Origin: Gnetum montanum
Taxonomy: Eukaryota; Streptophyta; Gnetopsida; Gnetales; Gnetaceae
Assembly (NCBI GenBank): GCA_015680685.1
Contig: MNCI01006660.1
Coordinates: 278,480-342,479, forward strand
Length of the DNA: 64,000 nt
Reading direction: 5' to 3'
Under the pieces are notes generated by a model. The model worked only from the letters and a program-made list of their open reading frames with translations, did not search any database and was not told the DNA's origin. A program made the translations under genes and the position numbers. Positions 1-12,059 of this stretch are shown here, piece by piece. The stretch's first letter is position 1. Each line of letters opens with the position of its first letter.

Positions 1-1329
1 GGAGAGATGGAGAGATAGAAATAAATATCATATAGGCTCTCTTGTTCTAGATCATCAAAGTCACCAACATCGGTCCTTTATTGCAAACTATCAACACTGA
101 TAAACAACATGACAAGCAAACATATCAGTGTTAGATAAAATCAATTCTATGTGATGGATTTAATGTTGCATAGCAAGGGTTTGATGTTTTCATGTGTAGG
201 TTTAAGTTTTTGTGAGAAACTTGGTTCCATGTGTTTTATCCTTACCATTGTGGTCTTAGATGGAAACTTTGACTAAGGGACCCTCTGTGATGTTTTTGGC
301 ATCAAGGTCAATGAGCATCCGGCTATGTCAAGGTGTTATGACTATATGGTAGAACATTTTTGAGGTCTAAGGGTTAGGTATGTAAGGTCAACTTGATCTA
401 ACAACATCACAAGAGGAGTTTATTTAGGCTTTAAGGCTAGTTGAATTTTCTTTCTTATCCTCCAAGCTCATTCTTGCATGACAACATAAGCACATTAAGT
501 GACACCTATGTAATAAAATTGTTAAATAATGTAAAAACAATGTAAAATAAATTAATAATAATGCACATGTAAGCTAGAACACATTAGAGTAAAGGACAAA
601 CATGGTTCAATCATGATTAATAGAGGTTATAAGGGGATTTAAGATGGATAAGATGCATCAAAGGCTAAAAAGCATGAATGAGGCTAAACAAGGGCCAAAT
701 GATGGTCAACGATGATTAAGTGATGACCAAGTGATGGTTGAGCCCCATGAAATGATGTTGAACAAGGTTAAAGCCTAGTCAACTAAGATCAAAAAAGAGA
801 GGACCAACCAAATAATTTTAAAAAAGGCTAAATGATACCCAAATGATGATCAAGTGGGGTCAAATGAAGTTAAATGATGATTAGATGATGATTGAACCTT
901 ATCAAATGACATAGAAAAAGGTTAATCAAGATCGTACCAAGGTGAAACAATATAGATTGACATCAAATCACATTGATTAAGGTTAAAAGGTGTCAAATGA
1001 TAGGAAAATTTATTGGAATAGGGCCAAATGATGCTTCAATGATAAAAAATGAAGCCAAATAACATCACAGGGCCAAACAATGAAGGTCAACAATGCATAA
1101 CAAGGTCTAAACAAGTTGAAACATCATGGAGAAAAGCCAAATAAGTTAGGATGGAAAACATGTAGAAAAGATTATTAATATTGGTCAATTAGGGTTAAAT
1201 TTTTCTAGTTTTAGGCCACAGTGGATCATAGTAGAGGTCTATAGGGCTGATGGAAGAGTTTGGGCATATGGTAAGGTTTTTTTGGGGTTTTTTTAAGGAA
1301 AAAATAAAATATTTTATTATGACTACACT
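1..1329. other. Unassigned, gene-free AT-rich DNA
   Basis: No coding region is supported here. From about 600 to 1160 the sequence is dominated by loose repeats of short words such as caaatgatg, aaatgatgat and gatcaag, a degenerate low-complexity stretch rather than a clean tandem array. Open frames on the minus strand over 1195-1551 lack any recognisable domain and overlap the start of the 192-bp array, so they are treated as chance. Confidence 0.5.
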
Positions 1330-3250
1330 AGGCCTAGTTGGGACTACGCTGGCTAGCATAGTTGGGATAGGTCCAACATAGTAAATGTTAGCATATGATT
1401 TCTTAGGTTTGTTATGGCTAGTTTTGGAGTCTTGATGGTTTGTATGGCTAGCATAGTGGATTGGGGCTGGATATTGATGAATCTTGACATTGTTTTTGAT
1501 CCTTGAGAAGCTACAAATAATATAGAAATGGGTGACTATGATGTTTATCATAGTCCCAATGTAGATGCATGGAAAAAGTGGGTTTTTTGGGTGTCATAGT
1601 TGAAACTGTTATTTCATCAGTTTCCTAAGGTAATGTAGGATCTTGGGAGGGCTGAGTTGGCCATTTGGGAATCAAAATAGGCTATTGCAAGTGGAGTTTT
1701 GGTGCCAACACCCCATGACTACACTAGCAAATATAGTTGGAGGTGTCCTTATCATAGTTGGATCAAAATTTAGGCTTTTCATTGTCAAAACAAGATCAAA
1801 TTGTAGTTGTCTTTAGAGTTTCAAGGTTCTAGACTTCTTGAATCAAGTTTTAGGTCATTTTGAGTGTTGTGGTCTTAGTACAACTACCCTAGAGTAAGAA
1901 CTATGCTAGGACTACACTAGCTAGCATAGTCTTGATATACCTTAGTGTAGTTACATGTGAGTCCTAGTTTTGATTGTTTTTTATGGTCAATTGATCAATT
2001 TATTGGGTTCTCAGGTTTACTAGTGTTTATAGCTAAGATTTAGACTCAAAATGGTTAGTTATAATGGTTGTCTAAGTGTAGATATGGCCAAAAACCCCTA
2101 GACTATATAGGCTAGCATAGTCCTACTATAGGTGTGGGGTATATGATAAGTTTTAACCATTTTCAACTCAGTTTATAGGGTTTAGTGGTCTTTGGAAGCT
2201 TTGGTAGCATCCTAAGGTTGAGATGATGCATTGGAAAGTTGATTTGACATGTTCATGGTCTATTTTTTATTCTAACAAGGGGACTACAATGGGAATATGC
2301 TAGCTAGCATAGTCCTAGTATTCCCCAACATAGTCTAAAGTATTAGGTATGTTTTGACTAACTTTGATTCCACTGTTTGATAGTTTAAAGTCAGTAGAGG
2401 TCACTAGAAAGATGTGAAGGCCAAGATGTGTCAATATGAAGGTTGCTTATGGTTTTTGGTGACTAGCCTTTACTCAAATGCACTAGGACTATGTTGGCCA
2501 GTGTAGTGGAAATCATCCTTAGCATAGTACCAAGATGGAAGTATGGTTTATATCATTTTTACTAGACTATTTATCATTTTAGGCTTACTAGAAAGTCTAG
2601 AAATGTGTGGAGTTTATAGGATGTAATTTTGATAGTTATTTTTGGCTCTGGATATTCATCCTTATCCAAATACACTAAGAATACACTAGCCACTATAATT
2701 GAAAGCATCCCTAGTGTAGTACAAAGGTTGGGAGAGGATTGGACTTATCTTTAATTAATTTTTTATCATTTGAAAGCCACTGAAGATTCCAGGAGGATGT
2801 GATGGTTAAGAAATGTCAATTTGAAAGTCACTTGGGGTATTGAATGGTTGAGTTTCTCTCAACTACATTGGGACTACACTAGCTAGCATAGTTGAGGTAT
2901 TTTCATTGTAGTCCATTCAAGATAGATGATTTTTGATGTCTTTTGACTAGTCTTGTTAGGTTTTCGAGTTTCCAGAGGCTTTGGATAGGGTTTGGTGCAT
3001 GGTGTAACCATTAAAGAGTTGATTGAGAGTTTGGTTAGTGATGGAAGGCATCATCCTTCTTGGAACAATGTTAGCCAATGTAGTTAGGCTACTGGTAAGT
3101 GTAATTACAAAAAATAACTAGTTTTGATGTGATTTTTAGCTTTCCTTGGAGTATAGTAACTTCCAATGTCAGCACCTAGTTACCAATTTTGGGTATGAGG
3201 TTTTTAGATTCAAACATGACATGGATGGACACCTAGGAGGTGGGTTCTAG
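1330..3250. repeat. Degenerate ~192-bp tandem array with palindromic core
   Basis: A core resembling GACTACACTAGCTAGCATAG recurs at about 1341, 1533, 1717, 1909, 2101, 2281, 2486, 2678, 2871 and 3065. The spacings are 180-205 bp, mostly 192. Between cores the units share weaker blocks, for example a gag-g-ctttgga-like block and a gaaagatgtg/gaggatgtg block near mid-unit, so this is a true but old tandem array of about ten units. The core is an imperfect palindrome whose mismatches are CA on one arm and TG on the other. No open reading frame runs through the array. It could be an old satellite or a tandem block inside an LTR; no flanking LTR was found. Confidence 0.72.
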
Positions 3251-5430
3251 TAGTGGTTGAAGTTTAGTATCCATTCCAAGGCATCTAGGAGCTTAAACCC
3301 TAGTGTATTTGCCATGGAGATGTCAAAATCTAAGTGTATTTGGATTTTTAGAGAGGCACTTAGTGGGATCCACGTCAAGCTTGAATTGTTAAATGAATTA
3401 CTTTTCCACCAACCCATCATAGTCCTACCTTCTAATTATGATCATGGAGTTATGTGGGACTTGTGTGAGTGTTTTGGGAAACCAAGGTTTCAGTGGTTAA
3501 TGCATAAGTTTGGGATTGCTTCCCACATTACAATTTTGCACAAATTAAACTTATCACAACACCTCCAACCTATAGAGCATATTATTAGAGCTCTAATCCT
3601 AGTTTTAACTTCAACACACCTATCTTTAGTGTAGTCTAGTTGTCCCACACAAAGGAGCAAGTGTAGTTGTTGGAGGAGTTCCAGAAGCTTCAAGATTTTG
3701 GAGATTTTGGCATCATTCAAGATGTCAAAGAAGAGAGCTTCAACAAGAAAGAATCCAACCTTGGAGGAGGCTGACATAGCTACAAAAGGTTCTCCAATCT
3801 TCCATGTCCTTTTCTAAGAGAAATATCTTCCACCATGACTCCCAGGTACACAATCCTTAGCCATTTCCTAAGAAATTTTGTTAGAATCATAGGTGTTTTT
3901 GCTTGTGTAGGCTTATGTGTTGATTAAAATTGAATTATGTAAAGTTCCTATGTTATTTATAGGCCATGTTTATGGAGTTTCAATGTTGCTCTAGTTGTGG
4001 AATTAGTCTATGCCAAGATATAAATTTTATTCCATCCTTTTCTATGCATTTTTTGTGCTTTTCCCACCAAAAAGCAATGCCAATTTTGTATTTTTTTTGT
4101 ATGAAAATGGTTAGGATTTTTTAGTTTTTGTGGCCTTGGATTATTATCTACTATATTTTAGTCAAATTGATTTTTGAACCCCTAAATTCTAACTTACAAT
4201 TGATTTCTTACGAATTTTTCTGTAAGCTAGTTCCTAATGGATTTTCTCAATTTATACTATTTTTTCATGTTACATTCCTAATTTTTTGTGCAAAAATGGA
4301 TAAGAATTTTTGTTTTTTAGGTTTTTCATTTTTAGTTTATTTTTTATCAGTTAAAAAAATATGGAATCACTGAATTCCAATCTATGGTTAGTTTTCAGCA
4401 AATTTTTTTCATGGACTGGCTCATAGTGAGCTTTTTGGTGTTTTATGGCTTTACCCCTTTCAAGATGGGGATTGTTTACACTTGGAATAATTTTTTCAAC
4501 CAACATCCTAGGTTCCTAGGGATTCTTGAAGGTGTTAGGAAGGGTTTCACATTGTTTTTAGCAATTTTGAAAAGTTTTCCATATTTTTTCTTAGTGATTT
4601 ACTACAATCGTTGTTTATAGTTTTAGGTTTTGTGCAATTTTTTGTTGAATTTATTTTAGTTTCACATTGTGTTGATTATTAATTGAACATATGTTATTTT
4701 GGTATAGGAACCAAGTGACACTGGTGGTCCCAACAGTGATGACTTTGGAGATGCTTCTCAGCCCCCTCTAGTTGCACCTTAGCACCATTTGTTTATTATG
4801 TCTTTAACTATATTTATTGTTATTGTTGATGTTGTTGTGATGTTTTGACTAGAGTTAGCCATGGAGGTTGAGAGATGGTCTATTATTTTATGTATTGTTT
4901 AAACTTTTTTCACACTATGTCACAAACATTTAAACTATTATTATTTTTAAATTTTAATTTTGTTTATATGTTTTGATGATTATTATTGCAATGTTTAATG
5001 TTTTGTTCATGTAATACATTTTACGTTTTCGTTCATGTTATACACCTACATTGGTTAAATCTTGTGGTTATAATGTAATAATTTGGTAAAGTGACATGTG
5101 AAATGTGTTATAATATTTTTACTAGTTTTATGCCATGGAGGATCTTGCATTTTGCCAATTTTAGGCCATGGTGGGTTGATGCATTACCTGTTTTAGGCCT
5201 TAGTAGGGCATGATCCATACTTTCCTAGCAAGTATGGGAGATGCTCAAAAGAACATACAAGGATAGAATAAATAATGAAACATGATACAATGTCACAAAG
5301 GTGAAGAAACAATTGACAAAAGTATGGACAAGACGTTTACCCTGAACTTGTTGTTTGATCTTTGAAAGATCAAGGAATCTTTTTAATACAATCTTATGCT
5401 TACCATATATTTTGTTTAGCATGGAAAGCT
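3251..5430. other. Unassigned DNA, no supported gene
   Basis: The 125-codon frame at 3257-3634 (plus) and its 95-codon shadow on the other strand match no family I recognise. Frames at 4128-4373 and 4384-4620 are rich in Phe and hydrophobic residues because the DNA is T-rich. The only gene-like signal is the short candidate exon at 4708-4782, listed separately. From 4790 to 5220 the DNA is AT-rich and resembles a 3' untranslated region or LTR sequence. Confidence 0.4.
4708..4782 (+). pseudogene. Candidate 3'-terminal exon fragment (unrecognised)
   Basis: After a T-rich stretch and an acceptor-like ggtatag, a 24-codon open frame reads EPSDTGGPNSDDFGDASQ followed by PPLVAP and a TAG stop. The Asp/Ser/Pro-rich composition and higher GC content stand out from the surrounding AT-rich DNA. 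It is followed by several hundred bases of AT-rich sequence that could be a 3' UTR. It may be the C-terminal tail of a host gene or DNA-transposon protein captured or left behind, but the fragment is too short to name and no upstream exon was identified. A chance match is possible. Confidence 0.25.
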
Positions 5431-5533
5431 ACATGAATTTTTGTTGGTAATTCAATGTTACAGAGTTGGTATTATTCACATTGTTGTTATTCTCATTGTT
5501 ATTTGCCCTTGTCTAAGTGTCAGGAGTTTCCTC

Positions 5534-6118
5534 CTAAAACTCTACCTCCAAATATTGGTCAATGTTGACATAGTTAACTAATGGTACCGACACATTATCT
5601 CCACAAATCACAATTTTCCTTTCCTTGTATGGTAAATGGATCTCTTGGTGTATAGGAGATGAGACCATGTGAAGCTGAACTAACCATGGCCTTCCTAAGA
5701 TCAAGTTGGCATTGAATGTCTGTTCAACCACTAGGAAGTTGACAAATGTAGTGAATTTCTCACTAGCTAGGAAATCCAAATAGATGGAACCTTGCACTAC
5801 TAATGATCCATTAAATAACGTGAGTGTTTAGGTAGTGGTTTCTTGGATGTTCTTAGTTATTCCTAGCTTGTAAACAATGAAAAATGGTATTACATTCATT
5901 GTTTCCTCATCATCTAGATGGACACAGTGAACCTTATACCACCTACCAATATGTATAGTAATCAGGAGAGGAGCAGATAGCACCTCTCCATTTTGAGAGT
6001 CAATATTCACTTCACTATCACAAAAGTTTGGCATTGGTTGATGCCCATTTTGCCTAAGTGAAGCTTGCTCAATGATAGAGTGGATCAACTTTCTATTGAT
6101 GGGCATGTCTCTACTCAA
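5534..6118 (-). pseudogene. Ty3/gypsy retropepsin remnant
   Basis: Two minus-strand frames (5828-6118, then 5534-5797) read as one protein broken by a single in-frame stop near 5815. The upstream part carries TMNVIPFFIVYKLGI, matching the region after the active site of plant gypsy proteases (usually N-V-[LM]-P-x-x-x-x-x-x-x-G-I). The downstream part carries NANLILGRPWL followed by VSSPIHQEI, matching the flap and ILGRPWL block near the C-terminus of Tat/Ogre or Athila-type proteases. The active-site Asp-Ser-Gly is not visible: the expected region reads DEETMN. The function would have been cleavage of the gag-pol polyprotein; this copy is dead. The gag tail lies upstream at 6119-6960 on the same strand. 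No RT was found downstream (left). Confidence 0.72.
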
Positions 6119-6960
6119 AGTGATAACACTAGAGCTAGTGTGTTCCTATGAACAAGAGAGGTCATACCAAGCTGTATAATTTTGGTAATGTGTTATTTTA
6201 TTTTAATGAAAATTTGGCTTATTTCATTGTTCTAAGAAAACTCTTTTCCTTGGCATGTGATTTTTCAACCTTAGTAGTCTTAACCTTCTCCAATTTTTTT
6301 AAGGTTTATGGCTTAGGTTTTAGTGTATGTGCCTTGGGTCCCTTGTCCATGGGTATAATTGATCTTGGTGTAGGCCTCAGTTGATCACCTTTCTTTGAAT
6401 CCTTTTGTTGTTGATTACCTTCAATGGGTTTTTTCATTGGTTTGATGATAGGTTACTTTCATCACTGTTGTGATTATGATTTCTTACTAACCTCAAAGTT
6501 GTAGGCTAGTATAGGTGGGCTTTGTTCATGAGTTGTTATAGTTCAGTTTTCAAAGATGGAGGAACTAAGATAACAAATGGTTCCTTAGGATTTTGAGGAT
6601 TAGCAACTCATGGTCTTGGTTGTAACATTGATGCCACTAAAGAAAGAACATGTATGATGATAGGCTTCTTGGGGGCTAGAGGAGGTGGTACTAGTATGAT
6701 GAAGGGCTCTCTAAGCTTTGCATTTTGGATCTATGGTGGTACTTTGATGACAAACGGTTCTCTAGGAGGATTAGACCATTTGGTTTCTATAAACAAGGCT
6801 ACAGTGTAAGAGTTGTTGTTGGATCTTGGAGAGTTTGGCTCATTCAACACTAACTCTTTGTGATCTATCATCTTCTAGAGGTCATCCTTTCATTCTAGGA
6901 AAAAATTAGTGTCATGACCAACCATTTGATGATAGTATACCTATCCTATTTGAAGTACTT
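6119..6960 (-). pseudogene. Ty3/gypsy gag C-terminal remnant
   Basis: On the minus strand, at about 6830-6950, a frame reads VYYHQMVGHDTNFFLE then KDDL, a stop, and KMIDHKELVLNEP. This matches the motif near the gag end of Tat/Ogre-like gypsy elements, where C-x-x-H-x-x-x-G-H-x-T-x-x-C is followed by a conserved (D/E)LIDxG helix. Here the first Cys is Tyr and the last is Leu, so zinc binding would be lost. Downstream the frame continues as a basic, Pro-rich linker (REPFVIKVPP; KPMKKPIEGNQQQKDSKKGD) into the protease at 6118. Several stops interrupt it. Same element as the protease remnant; no LTR recognised for it. Confidence 0.6.
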
Positions 6961-8160
6961 TGGTAGCTTGGGATAATCTTTAGTTGCTATTGTTGGATCT
7001 CTAGCTATGTCACAAAGATGATTATGCCTCTTACAAGATTTATGAGATAGTTGCTTATGTTGTATACAATTGTCTTTAAGCAACTATTCTAAAAGCTTAA
7101 AGCTTCATAGGTAACCTTGTGTACTTAGATCTATCCTTTTGTCCAAAGTACCACTATCATAGGTGGGTTAAATAAGGAGAAAGAGGTTTGAGTTAGAACT
7201 TGTGGTATGAAGGAAGAAAAAAAAGAATGAGAGGCCTATGTTACTTAGGATTTCAATGAGGGTTCCATTGGCAGAACAAAGGGAGACGATGAGGTAGACA
7301 TCACCAACACTGGGTGAATGAAGTGATGTTGTATGAAATAGGACAACGATGAAAATAAGGAGGTAAATTGAGACACAGGTTATGCCTGGTGTGTAGCGAT
7401 AATGGGTATAGACCCAAGCATAGTAGGATGGAAAAGGAAAAAAAATATTGGGGAACTTGTTCCATAGATGAGGTAAGGAAGGTTGAATTAGGAATAGTAG
7501 TTTAGGGAGCTAACTATTGAAAAAGGATTCCAATAAAGTTATTAGGCTTCGGTTCCATCTCAAATTCATCCTACTCTTCTTTGTGATCCTCCAAGCTAAT
7601 TTTCTCACTAAACTTAGCAACCTCTATGAGTTTTATGAGCATTTGAGCATAAATGTTGGTGAGGAAGATTTGGGCATAAGGAGATGGGATGTATTTTTTT
7701 CCATCCTAGTATATAATCTTGAATTTATGCTTAGAATTAGATTTAGAGCATCTTGACACAGAGGAAGTTGTAGAACTCCTCATTAATCATTGTAAAGTTT
7801 GGGTTCTTACACCTTTGTCATAATGATTATCTTTATTCTATGATTGTAGGATCCTTCTAGTCATAGACATGAATTACATCTTGGCTAGAGGCCATGTATG
7901 CAAGGTCTAGTGGTAGAATGGTTGTTCTACAAAAAGAAATTAATTGGTACCAACCAAATCAATCTAGGCCAATAGAAACTAAGTTGAGTTTTGAAAACTC
8001 TAGTAGTTATTTTGAAAAGGTGAATATGGAAAAGGTGGTTATTTATAATATGTTGGATTTTGGAAAGATATGCTAGCATTTTTCCAAAAGTATGTTGTCG
8101 ATAAAAATAGCAAGTTTTTGATTTTCTTGTTTAAGGGGTGTTGATGTATTTTCCTTTTAT
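6961..8160. other. Unassigned, gene-free DNA
   Basis: No domain or structural RNA was recognised. The stretch may contain the rest of the gag of the minus-strand gypsy remnant at 5.5-7.0 kb, but no conserved motif could be read. Short frames at 7517-7756 and 7894-8076 show no similarity to anything I know. Confidence 0.4.
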
Positions 8161-8375
8161 GGAAACTACGTTGGGTATTATTGTGCAGCCTAGAGAAAAT
8201 GTTATTTTTCAAAAGATACACTAAGCATCTTGAAAAAGCAACATTAGGTTTGTGTGGTGATGGAAAATGTAATTGGTTTACCAAAACTATGCTAGGTAGT
8301 GTGGTAAAGAGGGAAAGGTGGGTTGGCCTTTGGAAAACCCAAGGCTAAGTTTTTAACAACCAAATGTTGTAGGTT

Positions 8376-8520
8376 TCTTGAGAAACTACATTGGCTTCTA
8401 AAAGTCTAGCAACTATTGTGAATTTTATAGCAAAATCCAAACTAACTAAAACAACCATAGTGAGTAATAGTCATAGGAGGATAAATGGCAACATTAATTT
8501 TCTTGAAAAAAATTTAGAGG
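8376..8520. repeat. Direct repeat, copy 1 (partner at 9018)
   Basis: Shares with 9018-9165 the ordered blocks actacattggctt, tctagcaacta-tgtgaa and gaaatccaaa (allowing substitutions), about 640 bp apart in the same orientation. It contains a derivative of the palindromic core of the 1330-3250 array. It could be two units of a longer tandem array or pieces of the same LTR family. Confidence 0.55.
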
Positions 8521-9017
8521 TTTTTTTTTTAAAATTAATTAAAAAAATTCTATCAAGTGGAATTGTCCAAGGGTGTGATTGGTTATGGCTAGAAAATAGT
8601 TAAAACTACAACTACAAGTATAGTGTAGGTTGCAATAGAAATGTTGTATGATACACCTTGGAAAATGTAGCATTTTTTAAGTTGATGATACCAACTATGC
8701 TAGCTTTACCAATAGGATCTAAACTAGAGGGTGTGCACTAGACCACTATATTGCCCAACCAACTGCACTAGGGTATCTAATGGAAGATAGTTTTTATTGG
8801 TGAAATCAAGCTAGAAATATTTCCTTGTAAAGGAGGTGCATAGGCTTTGAAGAATTAAATGTAAATTTTTGGGTTTACCAAGGACTACGTTGGAGTCATG
8901 GAAGTGTCTATGTTGGATTTCTACAAAATTTCATAGTAGATGGATTTTGGTGATTGTATGGGCCTATGTTGATGTTGAGAACCCAAATGTATGTTCTAAC
9001 AATTAGAAGTTTCAAGT

Positions 9018-9165
9018 TTTAATGTAGAATACATTGGCTTCAAAGAATCTAGCAACTAGTGTGAAAATGATGTAGAAATCCAAATCACCCACAACAATGT
9101 TGGGTATTATTTGTAGGAAATTAAACACCAATGTTGATTTCAATGGTAGATATTTCTAGGTTTTG
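9018..9165. repeat. Direct repeat, copy 2 (partner at 8376)
   Basis: Second copy of the block described at 8376. Other core-like sites (actacgttgg near 8166 and 8881, actatgctagg near 8285, actatgctagc near 8694) lie around both copies at irregular spacing, suggesting a scrambled repeat domain from about 8160 to 9170. Confidence 0.55.
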
Positions 9166-9169
9166 AGGT

Positions 9170-10125
9170 TTGAAATGTGGAAAACTTGATTTTGAAAAAT
9201 GATTGATTAATTTAGGTTGAGAATTTAGGTGGAGGCCCTTATTCTTGTGTGATAAAACTATTGCATCTAAAAAATTTGGTCATTGGAAAAACCAAAAATC
9301 CTAGGTCCTAAAACAGTTTTGACCTTGAATCCCAAGGGTCTTCAAAAAAGATAATCCAAGGTGTCCTAGATGATCTAGCTGATCACCTAGGGACTTGAAG
9401 AATGTAAATAGAAAAAAATAAAACTACAAATTCAAAGACAGAAATTAAAACGTGAAATGAATTTTGCACAATAAATGAACTATAAAATTTATTAAATAGC
9501 AAGATGGTTAAAGTATAAAGTTCAAAGTAGTACAGATTGTGTGCTAAAATGCACAAGAAGCTTGCTTGAATGGAGCTTGAAGCATATTGGAGCTAGCAAG
9601 TTGTGTTTTATAGTCAAACTCCATGATCTAGGTACTTCCCAACTCTAATCGTCAAGAACTCCTTGCTGATTGTCACTTGAATTTGTAACTTTAGTTACCA
9701 GTAGTGCTAGTAGTGGTGTTTGACTCTTATTACAATGGTAATACACTAAGAATCTCTAGTACTCAGGTAGATATCAATGTGCTCCAAAAGTCTCATAGAT
9801 GCCAAATGGATTCAAAGTACTTAAGGTTGCAAAGGTTATTAGGTTACAACAATGTTCTAAAACTTCAATAATATGTTCAAGTTTGACCTTTATAGGCTCC
9901 AAGGTTGCTAATTTTATGTTGCAAATTTCTTCCATGATTTTTGATAGATTGGTATTATTTATAAGCATAACAAGCCATTATTCTTAGCATAATTATCAAT
10001 TTGTGATATGTTTTAACATCCAAGGATCATCAAAACCACACTGAATACTAAATATAGTAAACAAACTTTTGTTACTATGCTGACCTTGGAGAGATATGTT
10101 AGCATTGTTGATATTTGCTAGGAAA
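9170..10125. other. Unassigned, gene-free DNA
   Basis: Nothing recognisable. Paired short frames on both strands at 9774-9987 carry no domain. The DNA is AT-rich with no clear repeat structure. Confidence 0.35.
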
Positions 10126-10245
10126 TATGATGACTATGTTGGACATGTGAATATTATAAAGAATTTGAGATGACTACATTGGCCATGTTGCAACTACTAG
10201 AAATTGTGATGACTACACTAACCATTATAGGGAAAATCGAAAATC
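10126..10245. repeat. Short ~40-bp tandem repeat
   Basis: Three successive units start tgactatgttgg (10131), tgactacattgg (10171) and tgactacactaa (10210), 40 and 39 bp apart. Each contains a half of the palindromic core seen in the 1330-3250 array. Open frames across it on both strands (10154-10426) are repeat-driven. Confidence 0.55.
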
Positions 10246-10589
10246 CAACAAATCCAACGTTGGGTACATGTAGCTCTAGCATATTCAAGGCCATAACCAC
10301 CATAAACCCCATGAAAGTGCCAAATTTGACAGCCCCCAAGGCATTTTTAGCCTTTCCAAGCCCAAATATAGACATGACATTACTTTTTACACTTGAGAAG
10401 TGAGGCAATAGTAGCTTATGAGGCATTTCTTAGTCCAAAAATGTTAAAGTATGTAAGATTGCATATCATGGGCTAAAAACCTTACATTTACATTAAAATC
10501 TTGCCTCAAGTTTGGTGTTGAAGGTTTACAAGTTACAACATGAATTTTCTTGGTGGTGTTTTAGCTAACACATTACAAAATCCTTCATC

Positions 10590-11870
10590 AAACCAAACTT
10601 CAAGATTCATGGCCATTTTTCAACTTGTGCATGTCATCTTAGAAATTTTTCTAATTGAACAAGATGTCTATATATCTAAGAAGACATCTATATTCTTCTC
10701 AATACATCTCCATTGGAGATAATACATATTTACTAGTAGTCAGCCATGTTCCTAAATTCATCATCTCACTTGCTAAGACATCTTTCATCCTTGTCAAGAT
10801 GTCTCCTAGGAAAATGGGATGTCTACTATTAGCTACTAGTTGTTAGGCAAGACATCTCCTTTTGAGGGAAGATGTATTCTCCAAGTATGAAACTCTCAAA
10901 TAAGGCATCTATGAAGCTATCAAGATCTTTGTTTCTTCACTTGTAGAAATAAAAAGGGGCTGAAAAGTGGTGTTCCTACACCAAAATATAGTTTACCATT
11001 TTAGAACTAAGAAATTATTACTTGTTCAAAATCAATTTTAGATTATAGTTAGAAGTTTAACAGTTAATATGCTATTGGATATTTTCTGAAAGATCAGCTA
11101 TTCACATGTGAAATATTACAATCAATTTAGTAATGAAAAGCCTACCTCAATAGATCCTGAAAGCACACGTTTCACAAGCTTCCTAAGAAAATTTAGCTTA
11201 AAAAACAAGCACAACATAATGAAATGGAAAAATATTACTTTTTAGAAAATAAATTTTAAAATATAGTTAAATACATTAAGATTAAGGATCCAAGCTCAAT
11301 GCACACCTCTCCTAAGAATCTTAGAGGTTACATATGTCTTCTCTCAATTCTTAATTACTTACAATGAAGCCAAAGTTGAAGATAAGCTACTTATAAGTGA
11401 TTTTTTTTTCAACCTCTCTCAAGTGCTCTTTCTTGTTTCTCACTCAAATGAACATAATGTACTATTACAATCTCTCCCTTGAAATCAAACTCTTTTTTAT
11501 CCAAATTCAATGCTTAGACCTTTATTTATAACCTCTTGATGTGATCTTTCATCTTGTTTATCATTTAAAAATATAAATTATTATTCATTGAAATCATCCA
11601 AAGAAGATATATGTGATGAAAACAAGATGTTTATCCCAAGTTGAAACTATTATATAGAATATTTCTTTTTGGTTGGAAAAATATCTTATTCTTGGAAAAA
11701 ATGTCTTGCAAAATGGGAAGATGTCTTTCTAGGTCTATCCTTGAATAATATGACATCTAGGTTGAAGCTCCAAATACTTCCAACAAGCTTCTAAGGCTCC
11801 TAAAACATCTTGAATACATCCCAATCTCCTCAAGATACAAAGGTAACATAATAAAATAATACATTAAGGA
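10590..11870 (-). repeat. Possible decayed LTR with AGATGTC/GACATCT motifs
   Basis: Clusters of gacatct and its complement agatgtc occur at 10660-10910 and 11630-11760, as in the long terminal repeats of the copia elements at 39400, 53211 and 57902. A TATA-like sequence on the minus strand lies at 11521-11533 (complement reads ggttataaataaa). Ends were not found and the body does not align by eye with those LTRs, so this is a suggestion only. Confidence 0.25.
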
Positions 11871-12059
11871 TTACATGTAGGACTAGATGATGTCCTCATT
11901 ATTTAGATTTAAGTTAGATTTACTAATAGACCATTAGCCCATAAAATCTAGTTGAAGCTATTTAAACATATCTACTTTGTGATGAAGGCAAAGACAAAAA
12001 TTCACCTAAAATAAGTTTAAAATAGTTCATTTTTATGCTAATACGATAGCTCATTGAAA

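Noticed and set aside
3257-3777. 125-codon plus-strand frame and 95-codon minus-strand frame as a host gene
   Set aside because: They overlap on opposite strands, resemble no family, and flank a degenerate tandem array; probably chance in low-stop DNA.
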